Source: Symbiodinium natans
Lineage: Eukaryota > Sar > Dinophyceae > Suessiales > Symbiodiniaceae
Reading direction: 5' to 3'
Length of the DNA: 64,000 bases
Assembly: GCA_905221605.1 (NCBI GenBank)
Contig: CAJNDS010002113.1
Span: 155,001-219,000, forward strand
In this document: positions 54,911-64,000 of the stretch, in pieces
How the letters are laid out: each line of letters starts with the position of its first letter
How positions within the stretch are numbered: the stretch's first letter is position 1
Position numbers and translations under genes: made by a program
Notes under the pieces: model-generated
The model's database searches: none
Told to the model about the DNA's origin: nothing
What the model saw: only the letters and a program-made list of their open reading frames with translations

Positions 54911-55005
54911 CCGTTTGTGCACGCCCTTTGCGTTCTTGCTGTACGGCGCAGTACTTGGCCATGCAACCACAAACGTGGAACGACACTGCGGTTTTCGACT
55001 TTTGA

Positions 55006-55162
55006 TTTCTCACAGGCTATTTTGTTCCGGGCGTCGCCAGCAGAAGAATTTCCTGAACGTTCTCTCCCGGACCTTACCTTACAGTACTACAGCAGGTGTG
55101 AGATCTTTTCGCCCGGCGCGTGCAGCAGCGAATGCCAGGCTTTCTTTATCTGCGTAGATTGA
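55006..55162 (+). CDS. Unrecognised Cys-containing C-terminal exon candidate
   Basis: After a TTTGATTTCTCACAG acceptor-like site at about 55000-55014, the plus strand reads RASPAEEFPERSLPDLTLQY, then YYSRCEIFSPGACSSEC and QAFFICVD to a stop at 55162. The Cys pattern is reminiscent of the secreted gene at 40.6 kb but no alignment is claimed. No upstream exon found. Confidence 0.27.
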
Positions 55163-55423
55163 AGCCATGAAAATCCCTCCTTGTGGGGCAGAACGAGCCC
55201 AGGTCGAAACTCCAACCATTGTAGGCGCAGGTGACTCTGCTCTGGGCCCTCAACCCAAGCAGAGACCCCAACACCCCCAAAACCCGGAAAGCCTAACCCG
55301 CCCCCAACTGGATTCAGATCCGAAGCTGCCGAGAACAGGGTTTAGGGTTTAGGGTTTAGGGGATCCCCAAAACACGAGGTTCTTAAGCTTGCAGTCGCCT
55401 CGCATGCATGGTCCAAGTCCCCT
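55163..55423. other. No gene recognised
   Basis: Short frames; a TTTAGGG triplet at 55338-55360. Confidence 0.5.
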
Positions 55424-55455
55424 TTTCGCGCGCACGCGCGCGCGCGCGCGCGCGA
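55424..55455. repeat. (CG)n tract
   Basis: About 30 bases of alternating C and G with one ACGC. Alternating purine-pyrimidine sequence of this kind favours Z-DNA. Confidence 0.95.
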
Positions 55456-55800
55456 CCGAAGCCCCAGAACCCTTTCAACCATCTTCAGCCATCAGCCTGA
55501 GTAGCCTTGTTGTGAGGGTTTTGAGGTTTAGTAATTTGGGGTTTGACGAAGGTTTCGGGTTTCAGGGTTTCGGGTTTGGGGACCCCTTGAGTGGAGATCG
55601 CCCCTCGTCTTGCTTCGTGTGTCTCTGCGGCAGGAGTACTACACCACCCCGTTGGACAAAAACGCGATTCCCGTTGAAAAGAGAGAAGAGGCCGAGCTTC
55701 CACAAAAGCCGAAACCTCAAACCCCAAACCCTAGAAGCCCCCGCAAGACCGAAAGAGCAGGTTCTACGGTTTTAGGACACAAGCGCCCCGGCCTATTAAC
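55456..55800. other. No gene recognised
   Basis: Degenerate heptamer phrases; short frames. Confidence 0.5.
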
Positions 55801-55915
55801 ATCATGTTTATTATTACTATTATTATCATTATTATTATCATTATTATTAGTATGATTATTGTTACGATTATTAATGATTATGATTATTATTGTTATTATT
55901 ACTACAAAAAAAACA
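55801..55915. repeat. (ATT)n microsatellite
   Basis: About 110 bp of TTATTATTAT with TCATTATTA and TGATTATT variants. Confidence 0.93.
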
Positions 55916-56039
55916 TTGTTGTCATTATTACGTCAGCCAGAAAGGTCGAGGGCTGAAGAGGGTTGACAGCTCCTCGTGCTCCTTTTCCCTGACTCCAGCT
56001 CTCGATGCCCAGCCCTAAGCCCTCAACCCTCAACTTGAA

Positions 56040-56345
56040 GGTTCAGGGGGTTTGGGGTTTAGGGTTTTGGGTTGAGGGTTTAGGGTCAACTGCAAAACCT
56101 ACAAGCCTTACAAACCCTAAACCCTGAACCCTAGACCTAAGCCCTAAACCCTGGCCCTAAACTCTAAACCCTGAAGCTCTAAACCCTGAGCCGCAAAGCC
56201 TAAACCCTACTCTTTGCTGAAGAGGCCGACCAGATCGCCCGCGCGATTGAGTCTGGGCAGATGCACTCCGAGGACGGGTTTAGGGTCTAGGGTTTAGGGT
56301 TTAGGGTTTAGGGTTCGGGTCTAGGGTTTAGGGTTTAGGGTGCCC
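56040..56345. repeat. Cluster of short TTTAGGG and CCCTAAA tracts in opposing orientation
   Basis: TTTAGGG-type at 56048-56092, CCCTAAA-type at 56112-56205, TTTAGGG-type at 56275-56342, separated by 20-70 bp of ordinary sequence. Confidence 0.88.
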
Positions 56346-57098
56346 GCCTTTGCGGGTTTTTGCGTTTATGGCTTTGGGGGTTTAGAAGCTTAGGGGTTCA
56401 ATGGGTTTAGAGGTTTAGAGTTAGGGTTGCAGGTTTAAGGGTTCGGAGGCATCGCTATTGATGGTACTGAGGGCCGATCTTCGACTTAGTTTAATGTTGG
56501 GCCGGAGCGTTGAAGGATATCCTGTGAGTTGAAGGTTCAGGAGTTGGGGTTTAGGGTGTTGGATTTTGGGTGTAGGATGTAGGTCTTGAGGTTTCGGGCG
56601 CGATTGGTGGTAGGGGAAGGAGGACGGCTTGCTGTAGGGTTTAGGATTGAAGGTCTAGAGTTTGGGGGCTCTGCCGTAGGGCTGAGAGGCCGCGAGTCCC
56701 CAAGTTTCAAGGGCCCTGCTAAGATGTCAAAGTCGATTGTCGGCTTGTCCTGGAGACGTGTAACACAGAAACGAGTCGAACCCTCAAAAGGCCTGGACCC
56801 TGAATCCTAGATCCTGAAGGCTTAGGGTTAAGTAAGGTCTCGGGGGCGGCGCAGCTATTCTAGAAGGCAGAGGGGGGGGGGGGGTCACCGAAAGCCCTAA
56901 ACCCTAAACCCCAAACCCTAAGCCCTAAACCCCAAACCCTAAACCCTACACCCTAACCCTAAACCCTGAGGCCCGATTTCCTTCGTTTCTTCGGAACTGT
57001 CTCCAGGTTGAAGATCGCGTCGACGGTGACGGCGACGGCGAGGAGGAGGCCGCAAATCCGACAAGATCCCAAAACTTCCGGAAGCCCAAGACTACAAT
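56346..57098. other. No gene recognised
   Basis: Heptamer-like phrases; G-run of about 13 at 56871-56884; CCCTAAA tract at 56893-56968. Confidence 0.55.
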
Positions 57099-57342
57099 AC
57101 CTATAATCGTATCATCGTATAATATTAGAATACTAGAATACTAGAATACTATAATACTATAATATTATACTGCTATAACACTGTAATACTATAACACTAG
57201 AATACTATAATTTGATAATACTATAAAATTATAATACTATAATACTACAATACTATAATACTATAGTACTATAATCCTATAACACTAGAATACTAGAATA
57301 CTAGAATACTATAGTACTATAAGACTAGAAAACTACAATTTG
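57099..57342. repeat. TATAATACTA minisatellite
   Basis: About 240 bp of imperfect 9-10 bp units of the form ATACTATA/ATACTAGA with TATAACACTA variants. It resembles in style the unit family at 2196-2390 but has a different core. Confidence 0.92.
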
Positions 57343-57464
57343 GGATTGAAGTTCAGGATCTCGGAATTCGGCTCGGGATCTTCGAAGAGTGCTCCCCGCC
57401 AGCCTGGGGACCGCGAGCCCAATCTCGATCAGAACCCGTGAAGTCCTCTGAAAGCGGTCAAGAC

Positions 57465-57628
57465 TCTACACCCTAAACCCTACGCCCTAGACCCTAACCC
57501 TAAACCCTAAACCCTAAACCCTAAACCCTAAACCCTAAACCCAAAACCCAAAACCCTAAACCCTAAACCCTAAACCCTAAACCCTAAACCCTAAACCCTG
57601 AACCCTAAACCCTAAACGCTAAATCCCA
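57465..57628. repeat. CCCTAAA array (~160 bp)
   Basis: About twenty heptamers, mostly perfect CCCTAAA, with two CCCAAAA variants. Confidence 0.95.
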
Positions 57629-57710
57629 AACTTCGAGCCCCACGAAGCGGCGCCATGAAAGCAAGCCATGTTTCGAGAGCGTAGGGGTCCTTCGCCTCCT
57701 CAACCTAGAA

Positions 57711-57802
57711 ATTCATGAGTAGTTATAAGGGCATAAGTAGGATCACTGGTTTTTTAAGGGTACTTAGAACCCTACTTCTAAATACGCATGAGCATCCACG
57801 TG
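57711..57802. mobile_element. MITE-like inverted-repeat element, copy 3
   Basis: Left ATTCATGAGTAGTTATAAGG; right TTCTAAATACGCATGAGCAT, its imperfect inverted complement. Central AAGGGTACTTAGAACCCTA is itself palindromic. Matches copies 1, 2 and 4. Confidence 0.6.
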
Positions 57803-58483
57803 CACCGTGAACCCTCATAGCCTTGGCCGCGGAGGCGCGATTTGGCGCCGCGCAGCCCCTGGTGAGCACTGGCAGGGCCGGGCGCCTGATTGTTTTTCTC
57901 CAGTTTTGTTATTTTATACTATATTTTCTTATAAAATATTACATTATATTTTGGTTTTGCTTCTGTTCATTTTTTTGTTAGCTGGTTTTTTCAGCTAATC
58001 CACGGTGATGGTTCCTTCTTATTTATGCCGTCCTGGGCGTTTCAGGCGGTACAAGCCCGCAGCCTCAAGCCTTGTCTATTGCCTTGCACCACCGAGAGCA
58101 CAGCAGAGGGTTTCCCGTTTAAAGTGCTGGGGTGACCGAGATCGTTGCCAAAGCGACCGCAAGGGCTTGCAAGCCGAATGCGAGGCGTTCGAAGGCGTCC
58201 ACGAAGAGTTCGAAGGCGTCTGCGAAGCTTTGTTCGCGCACGAGTGTCGGGCGGTGGCTGTATAGCTGCGGATTCCTGCGTTTTGGTTTAATGTGTGCGG
58301 ACGTGTCGAGCGGCGGCTGTAGCTCCTGAATGCGGCCTTTTGACGACGTGTCCGTGAGTCTCGTGTGGCGGCTCTGGTTGCGGACTGCTGCGTTTGGCAT
58401 CGTTTGGGTGCACCTGCATTCTGGATTGTGGCGTGCACGTGTCCTGCCAATGGCTGTAACCATGTGCAGAGAGAACAAGGAAG
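57803..58483. other. No gene recognised
   Basis: AT-rich with T-runs at 57895-57985. Afterwards a short repeat GTTCGAAGGCGTC(T/C)GCGAAG at 58185-58230. Frames without motif. Confidence 0.45.
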
Positions 58484-58652
58484 GGACAGAGAGAGAGAGA
58501 GAGGAAAAAAGAAATAAAGAAAGAAAGAAAGAAAGAAATTAATGAAAGAAAGAAAAGAAAAAAAACAAAGAAATAAAGAAATAAATCAAGAAAGAAATGA
58601 CGAAATAATGAAAGAAAGACATAAAGAAAGCAAGCAAGAAAGAAAGAACGAG
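58484..58652. repeat. (GA)n/(GAAA)n purine microsatellite
   Basis: About 170 bases of GAGAGA then AAGAAAGAAAGAAAT-type purine-rich sequence. Confidence 0.95.
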
Positions 58653-58920
58653 TGCATGTGTGTTGGCAAGTGCAGTCTATCTGTTATGTGCCGTTTGCCA
58701 TTGGTTCTATTCGAATTGTCATGGAAGGGTAATTCGGAAGGCGTCGACCCCGTGTCTTCGAATCAGCTGCGACCTGAAACTGAAACAGAAATGCATTCGA
58801 TGCATGCTCGCTATGCGTTCTTATGTTGGTGCTCTTGTTTCAGACTTTCTGCTCTTGCCACGGGTGCCACGGGAGGTAAAGAAGGAGAGTGCTTCGTCAT
58901 TCCGAGTTGCGTGAGTCGTG

Positions 58921-59158
58921 TCATGTGTGGCACGGGTTCTCTAAGTGGCTCGCATGTCGCATGTAGGCTCGAGATGTTTCTTTGGGGGTGTTGGTCCGAC
59001 CCTTATCGTCACTTTGGACCGCGTCCGGCATGGTGACAATGCTCTCGACTTTTGCCCGTCCATCTATCTCACTACCACCGCCGATGGCTAGAATACCGTC
59101 GTCCGCTGCGACGGAATACACCTTGTGGGCAAGTACGCTTGCGAAACTATCTATAAGC
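58921..59158 (-). CDS. Unrecognised open frame (candidate exon)
   Basis: The minus strand reads KLIDSFASVLAHKVYSVAAD, then DGILAIGGGSEIDGRAKVES before a polar C terminus ending in a stop at 58921. The VYSVAADDGILAIGGG stretch looks like two strands of a beta-propeller blade, but one blade is not enough to assign a family. Upstream, in other minus-strand frames (59151-59615), no convincing continuation was found. Confidence 0.3.
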
Positions 59159-60294
59159 TTGAGGCAAATCCGTAGCCTTCAGACATCATTCTGCTCGTGA
59201 ATTTTCTTGGGTTTTCAAAAGTACAGATGTGTTTTTGTAGGCTGCAGCTCCAAGGGCAAGGATCGGATGCATGCTGGAGGCATTGACCCCCGGCCATTGT
59301 CGCCCGCAACGTCGGGGACGCTACCGACGACTCCTTGCTGCTGATGCCTGACATGAAAGCAGATGGCGCGCCCCATCGCAAGTCTTGTTGCGCGTCCTGC
59401 GAATCGTGTCGCACGGGCGCGCGCGCGTGCGCGCCCTCGAAGTTGATCACTCCTCTCGTGCCTGCATTCGGGTTCGCAGCATCTATCTGGATTAGGCTGA
59501 GGGTTGAGGGCAACTGCAGGAAGCCGCTTGGCCCAAGGCTCCAGAGTCGATGGCTTCCAAACCGTTCCCCTCTGAACCGAACACTCAATCCCAAGTGCTG
59601 CCATGAAATGTTCATTTTGTCATGATGTCATGTCTGCAGTCTTCGTATTTATGGAGTTTGACAAAAAAGGCCCCCCGTATTCGGAGTTTAGGGTGCCCCT
59701 CCTCAGCCCTGTCTCCCATCTCCACCCAGGCTTACAAGCCGCTGCCGCAGGTTCCAGAGCGACCTGGTCAGGACTGGATGAGAGCCCCCAAGGTACTTTT
59801 GGGGTTTCAGGTTTCGGGCCCAAGGTTTTCGGGTTGAGGGATGTTGAGGGCTTAGGGCATCTGGGGCTGAAATTTGTCGTGGTGTTTTACTTCCACCCGG
59901 GCACCTAGCCAACACTATAAATCGCCGTCCCTCTGGGTCTCCGAACAGGCGATTTTTTAGGCCAGATGGCCGGAGACGCTTAGCCCTCAACCCTGTAATC
60001 CCTAAGCCCACACTCTAAATCCTAAACCCTAAACTTCCTAAACCCTATGCCTATACCGGATATACCCTATACCCTAAGCCCCTGAACCTAGGAAGTCCCC
60101 CTTCTATCTTACCGCACTCTGTAGCTTTGGAATCACCAAGCACCTTTTGAGGGTGCCCGGACGCTCTGCATTTTTTAGGTTTAGGACCCTTTAGGGCCCA
60201 GGGTTTACAGCCCTGAAGCCTAAAGACCCGCAGCCCTGAAGCCTACATGTTTAGTGCCTTCAAGCCTAAATACTGAGGCCATCGGCATAAACCC
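59159..60294. other. No gene recognised
   Basis: Overlapping frames on both strands; a GCGCGC run at 59415-59435. Heptamer phrases resume from 59990. Confidence 0.45.
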
Positions 60295-60419
60295 TACTTG
60301 GAGGTTCATGGGTAGTTATAGTAGTAGGGTTATGAGTACCCTAAATAGGGTTATGACCAGTTATAATGCGAGTTACCCGACTTATCACCCACTTACAACT
60401 ACTCATGATCTTTCAAGTA
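60295..60419. mobile_element. MITE-like inverted-repeat element, copy 4 (best preserved)
   Basis: Left end TACTTGGAGGTTCATGGGTA and right end CTACTCATGATCTTTCAAGT are imperfect inverted complements over about 25 bp. Inside, AGTAGGGTTATGAGTACCCT and GTTATAATGCGAGTTACCCG continue the symmetry. Length 125 bp; no coding capacity. Confidence 0.7.
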
Positions 60420-60559
60420 GTCTCGTGCGTGCTTGCCCACAGGAGCTGGCCAATTCCGCAGACAGCTCGGGCCTCGAACCGTGGGAGGGTTGGCGGCAGT
60501 TGACTTTCTGGGTTTTGGGCTTTGTCTTACTTGTCCTTGTAGGTTGCGTTAGACACCAA

Positions 60560-60692
60560 TGAGGTTCGTAACCCTCAAGCCTTAAACCCTAAAGGTTTGT
60601 AACACGAAACCCTGAACCCTAACCCCTAAATCCTAACCCTATAAACCCTAAGCCCTAAGCCCTAAGCCCTAAACCCTAAACCCTAAACCCAA
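60560..60692. repeat. Degenerate CCCTAAA tract
   Basis: CCCTAAA/CCCTAAG units in imperfect register. Confidence 0.88.
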
Positions 60693-60795
60693 ATAGCCTA
60701 CAACAAAAAGCGGGCAGGGAGCCGACTACGATTTGGGTTGAAGGTTTTAGCAGCAACCGGACGCCCTGGACTCCAAGCCGTTCCAAGAAGCCTCA

Positions 60796-60872
60796 GAGGT
60801 TTAGGGTTTAGGGTTTGGGGTTCGGGGCTTTGGGTTTCGGGTTTCGGGTCTAGGGTTTAGGGAGTTATGTTT
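60796..60872. repeat. Degenerate TTTAGGG tract
   Basis: TTTAGGG, TTTGGGG and TTTCGGG units. Followed by a C-run at 60890-60900. Confidence 0.88.
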
Positions 60873-61273
60873 TCGGGTTTAGGGGCTCCTCCCCCCCCCC
60901 CTTCCCTTTCCCCCGTGTCCGCAAAGCCTGACACACCCGGCCGCCAAAAAGGAAGTGGCCGAAAAGGCATGATCTCGGAGATGAAGAGGATCAACGCCCG
61001 GGAGCTCGGCTGGGTATGGGGGCTTCAGACTCCCGAAGGGCTTTACTCAGGGTTCCTTAGAAGGGAGTTGGAAGGGCCTTGAGGGGTTTCTACATGATTT
61101 AAGGGGCTTGTAAGGGAGTTTGGGAGGTCCAGGGATGAGGAGCTCTGGGATTTAGGGTTTGGGGCTGTCGGGTTTTCGGGTTGAGCAGGTTAGGATTCCC
61201 TAAGCCCGAACCCAGCGTTTCAGGCTGTGGGGCTGGGGGCTGTCTGTTAGAGGCCCTTGACGCTGTCACCCTC

Positions 61274-61555
61274 AGCCCTAAAACCCTCAACCCTAACCCT
61301 CAACCCTCAATCCTTAACCCCCAAACCCTAAACCCTAAGCCCTAAACGCCAAACCTTAACCCTAAGCCCTAAACCCAGAACCCTAAACCCTAAACCCCAA
61401 ATCCCAAGCCCCAAACCCAAACCCCAAACTCCAAGCCCAAATCCTAAACCCACACCGAAGTTCCGAAGGCCTCTAACCCTAAACCCTAAACCCTAAACCC
61501 CAAACCCCAGACCCTAAACCCTAAACCCTAAACCCCAAACCCCAAACCGTAAATC
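61274..61555. repeat. Mixed CCCTAAA/CCCTCAA/CCCCAAA tract
   Basis: About 280 bp of heptamers with CCCTCAA units at the left, CCCTAAA in the middle and CCCCAAA interspersed. Confidence 0.92.
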
Positions 61556-61639
61556 CCCCTGAAGGCGCTGAATCTGGAGCCGACCTCCGCGAAGCATGAC
61601 GACTCGAATGTGCGCGGCGGAAGGACCGGTGCCTTGATT

Positions 61640-61740
61640 CGGGTTTAGGGTTTAGGGTTTGGGGTTTGGGGTTTAGGGTTTAGGGTTTAGGGTTTAGGGT
61701 TTAGGGTTTAGCGTTTAGGGTTTAGGGTTGGTTTAGGGCT
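61640..61740. repeat. TTTAGGG array
   Basis: About thirteen TTTAGGG/TTTGGGG units with one TTTAGCG. Confidence 0.93.
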
Positions 61741-63261
61741 TCGACCTCAGGGCTTAGGGTCGTAAAGTCCTGCGAAATCTTGAGGGCTTCGGGTTCATTG
61801 GGTGAGTTCGGGTATTTCTTTCTCCGGGAGAGAGCTGCGAGCGTCTTGCCGCGTTTCCGTGTGGGGATGGGGCAGTGGATTTCAGATTGAGGGTTTCCCT
61901 CCAGTTTCAGAAGCCCAAGACAGCTTCCTGTTCCTTAAAGGCTTAGGGTTTAGGAGTTCGGATGACCGGGGGCGCCGGAAGGAACATGAAAGAGACAGCT
62001 GCGCGCAACCCGCAACGAATATCGGTGCCGGCCTCGGCGGATCAGGGATCAGGGTCCCTTTGAAGGTACCTTTTTTTGATAGGGATCCTTTATCAGAATC
62101 GGTCCCGCGACAAAACATAACAACAACAACGCCTACTCATCCGTAACCTCTCAAGCCTAAGACTACAACTCCCAGCGTGATGTCCGTGTGCCAGGGGCCC
62201 ACAGACCACCAGCGCCGGAAGTTAAAGGTCATAAGTGCTTGGGACACCCTCAGCTTCAAGGCGTAGATGATCATGCCGGCATGGGCACCCAGCACCCCCC
62301 CCCCAAAAGCAGTTAGGTGTGACCTCCGAGAATTCTCAGGCGGCCCTGGCCTCTTGGGTTTTGTGGGAACCCTCCCCTTCCCCCCCCCTGCAGCATGTTT
62401 AGAGGGTTCTCAAGTGCGGGCCTGAAGGGAGAAAAGGAAAAGCTGAGGGAGGGGTCAGGAGGGCTTTAAAGTAGCCCAAGGAAAAAAATAGGAAGAGGCC
62501 CCTCACAAAACAGCCGCCACGCCGTGCCCCCCGTCCCATCCGTCTCTGAAGCCCAGGGCAACAGCCAAGATTTGAAGTCCGAGTTTGTACAGCGCAGCCC
62601 TCGGTTGAAGCACTTGCGCTTTTTGTCCGGGCGTTGTGTGTGCATTGTAGGAACATCTGAAGGGTTTCTGCATCGATTCGGGGCTTGGTGTTCGTCTGCT
62701 GGACTACGCTGGACCTCTGCATGAGCACACCTTCATCGCCTCCCCCCCCCATGATCCGGTGATCCGGTGGCCAAGGTCGCTGCAAGTCATTTCGCAGCAA
62801 GAAGCAAAACGTAATCGCAGCCTGGGCCTCAGTACACGGTGCAGCGCCAACCAAAACCCCCCAACCCCAAGAACTGCAGCTTTGAAGGGTCCAGGGTTTA
62901 GAGGTATCTTGCTCGCTCGGTCCTGAAGCCCCGTCGGGCCTTTCGAGGTCGGGACTTTCGAGGTGTTAAGGCACTCGGACTTCCTGAACCCTGGAGGTAG
63001 TGTCCCTGCACAACCTTATCTCCTGCAGCAGAAGCTGAACTCTTGAATTTACGGGTTCAGACAAGCGATTTGTTCTCCCTGGTGCTTTGAGGCATCCAGG
63101 ATTCACGTTCGCATTGCCCGGGCCTTTCTAAGCTGAAAAGCCGCCAGGCAAGAATGCCGAAGGAGGTGACGCCCCCTGGGAGGGCAACAACACCCAGGCA
63201 AGCGGCGACAAGGCAGACACGCGGGCTTCGCCTGAGTACATTACAATCTCGCTCTGCACCA
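61741..63261. other. No gene recognised
   Basis: C-runs at 62299-62309, 62376-62387 and 62741-62749. Frames on both strands without motifs (the longest 62399-62854, minus). Confidence 0.45.
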
Positions 63262-63267
63262 AGAACC

Positions 63268-63341
<74 letters not shown>

Positions 63342-63432
63342 ACCCTTAACCCTCAACCCTCAACCCCCAACCCCCAACCCCCAACCCCCAACCCTGAACC
63401 CTGAACCCTGAACCCTGAACCCTGAACCCTGA
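63262..63432. repeat. Sorted blocks CCCTCAA, CCCCCAA, CCCTGAA
   Basis: About fifteen CCCTCAA units, then about four CCCCCAA units, then six CCCTGAA units, with sharp changes between variants. Confidence 0.95.
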
Positions 63433-63737
63433 CCGGCCTGGTTTTGCAGGAGTGGCCGATGGGTCCCTTAGCCCCTAGACCTTATGCCTTTAAGCTCCCC
63501 TGAACCCACATAATTCCTGCACATGGGGGGCGCCCTCCTGCTGTCATGAAGGGTCGCTCTAAGCCGGGGGCCACCAGGGTCACTTTTTAATTCTTCAAGT
63601 CTGCGCATCCAGCTCTGCAAGGCGTTCTATGCCATGAGGGTTTAAGGTCTAGGGTTGTCTTGACTGGCCCCGTTCAGCAGGGCTTCAAGTGGCCCCAAAA
63701 AGGGGGGGAGGCCTGGTTCACAAGCATGTCGGGGTAA

Positions 63738-63832
63738 CCCGGAACCCGAAGCCCTAAACACTAAACCCTAAACCCGTAAACGCTAAACCCTAAATCCTAA
63801 ACCCTAAACCCGAAACCCTAAACCCTAAACCC
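63738..63832. repeat. CCCTAAA tract
   Basis: About eleven CCCTAAA-type units with CCCGAAA and ACTAAAC variants. The window ends about 170 bp later without further features. Confidence 0.9.
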
Positions 63833-64000
63833 TACCGGGGTCCGTATGTTCGGGCAAGCATGTCAAGCGCTGCCAGTCGAAGAACCAGCCGGGTGGCGGA
63901 CTCGGCTTTCAGAGCTTTCCCAAAGCCCACGCCCCAAGGAGATCGTTCTATTGTCATACTGCTCAGCCATTCTGCGGCTCTGTTACTCTATGATTCTATG

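Overview
This window looks like nuclear DNA of a dinoflagellate, probably a Suessiales/Symbiodiniaceae-like or Polarella-like lineage. The evidence is: interstitial TTTAGGG/CCCTAAA telomere-type heptamers in both orientations; very low gene density; large amounts of micro-, mini- and satellite repeats; decayed Copia, Helitron-like and LINE-like fragments of the style common in dinoflagellates; a ketoacyl-synthase-like scrap; and candidate genes whose start codons sit just behind AG acceptors, as expected for spliced-leader trans-splicing. No operons, bacterial genes, CRISPR array, rRNA or tRNA were found. The organism call is inference.

Layout. 0-15.9 kb: AT-richer DNA with microsatellites, a foldback hairpin (1.59-1.67 kb), a ketoacyl-synthase-like scrap (0.26-0.58 kb, minus), a broken Helitron-like Rep-helicase (8.06-9.32 kb, minus) next to a LINE-type endonuclease remnant (9.32-9.85 kb, minus), and a Copia gag scrap (13.93-14.06 kb, minus). 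15.9-27.4 kb: an 11.5-kb GC-rich block made mostly of satellite arrays. It is bounded by a roughly 27-bp target-site-like direct repeat, carries a 117-bp direct repeat near its left end and at its right end, and contains one broken unrecognised gene (25.6-27.07 kb, minus). 27.4-34 kb: a 350-bp duplication, TTCGAAGCC palindromic arrays and a second decayed Copia element (31.54-32.96 kb, plus). 34-64 kb: DNA saturated with degenerate telomere-like heptamers, including a ~330-bp CCCTAAA array and sorted blocks of variant heptamers, with a 53-bp palindromic satellite and a small inverted-repeat (MITE-like) family.

Two plausible host genes stand out, both on the plus strand. At 40.59-41.33 kb is a small secreted cysteine-rich protein gene. 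At 46.77-52.48 kb is a gene I reconstruct as four exons, encoding about 929 residues: GRF zinc finger, a calpain-like protease core that has lost its catalytic Cys and His, a beta-sandwich-like region, a ubiquitin-interacting motif, then RING and IBR/RING2 zinc domains. If the exons are one gene, it is a pseudo-calpain fused to a ubiquitin-ligase-like module, with a 54-bp minisatellite inside its large intron. The rest of the window is non-coding or too eroded to assign; longer empty stretches are listed.
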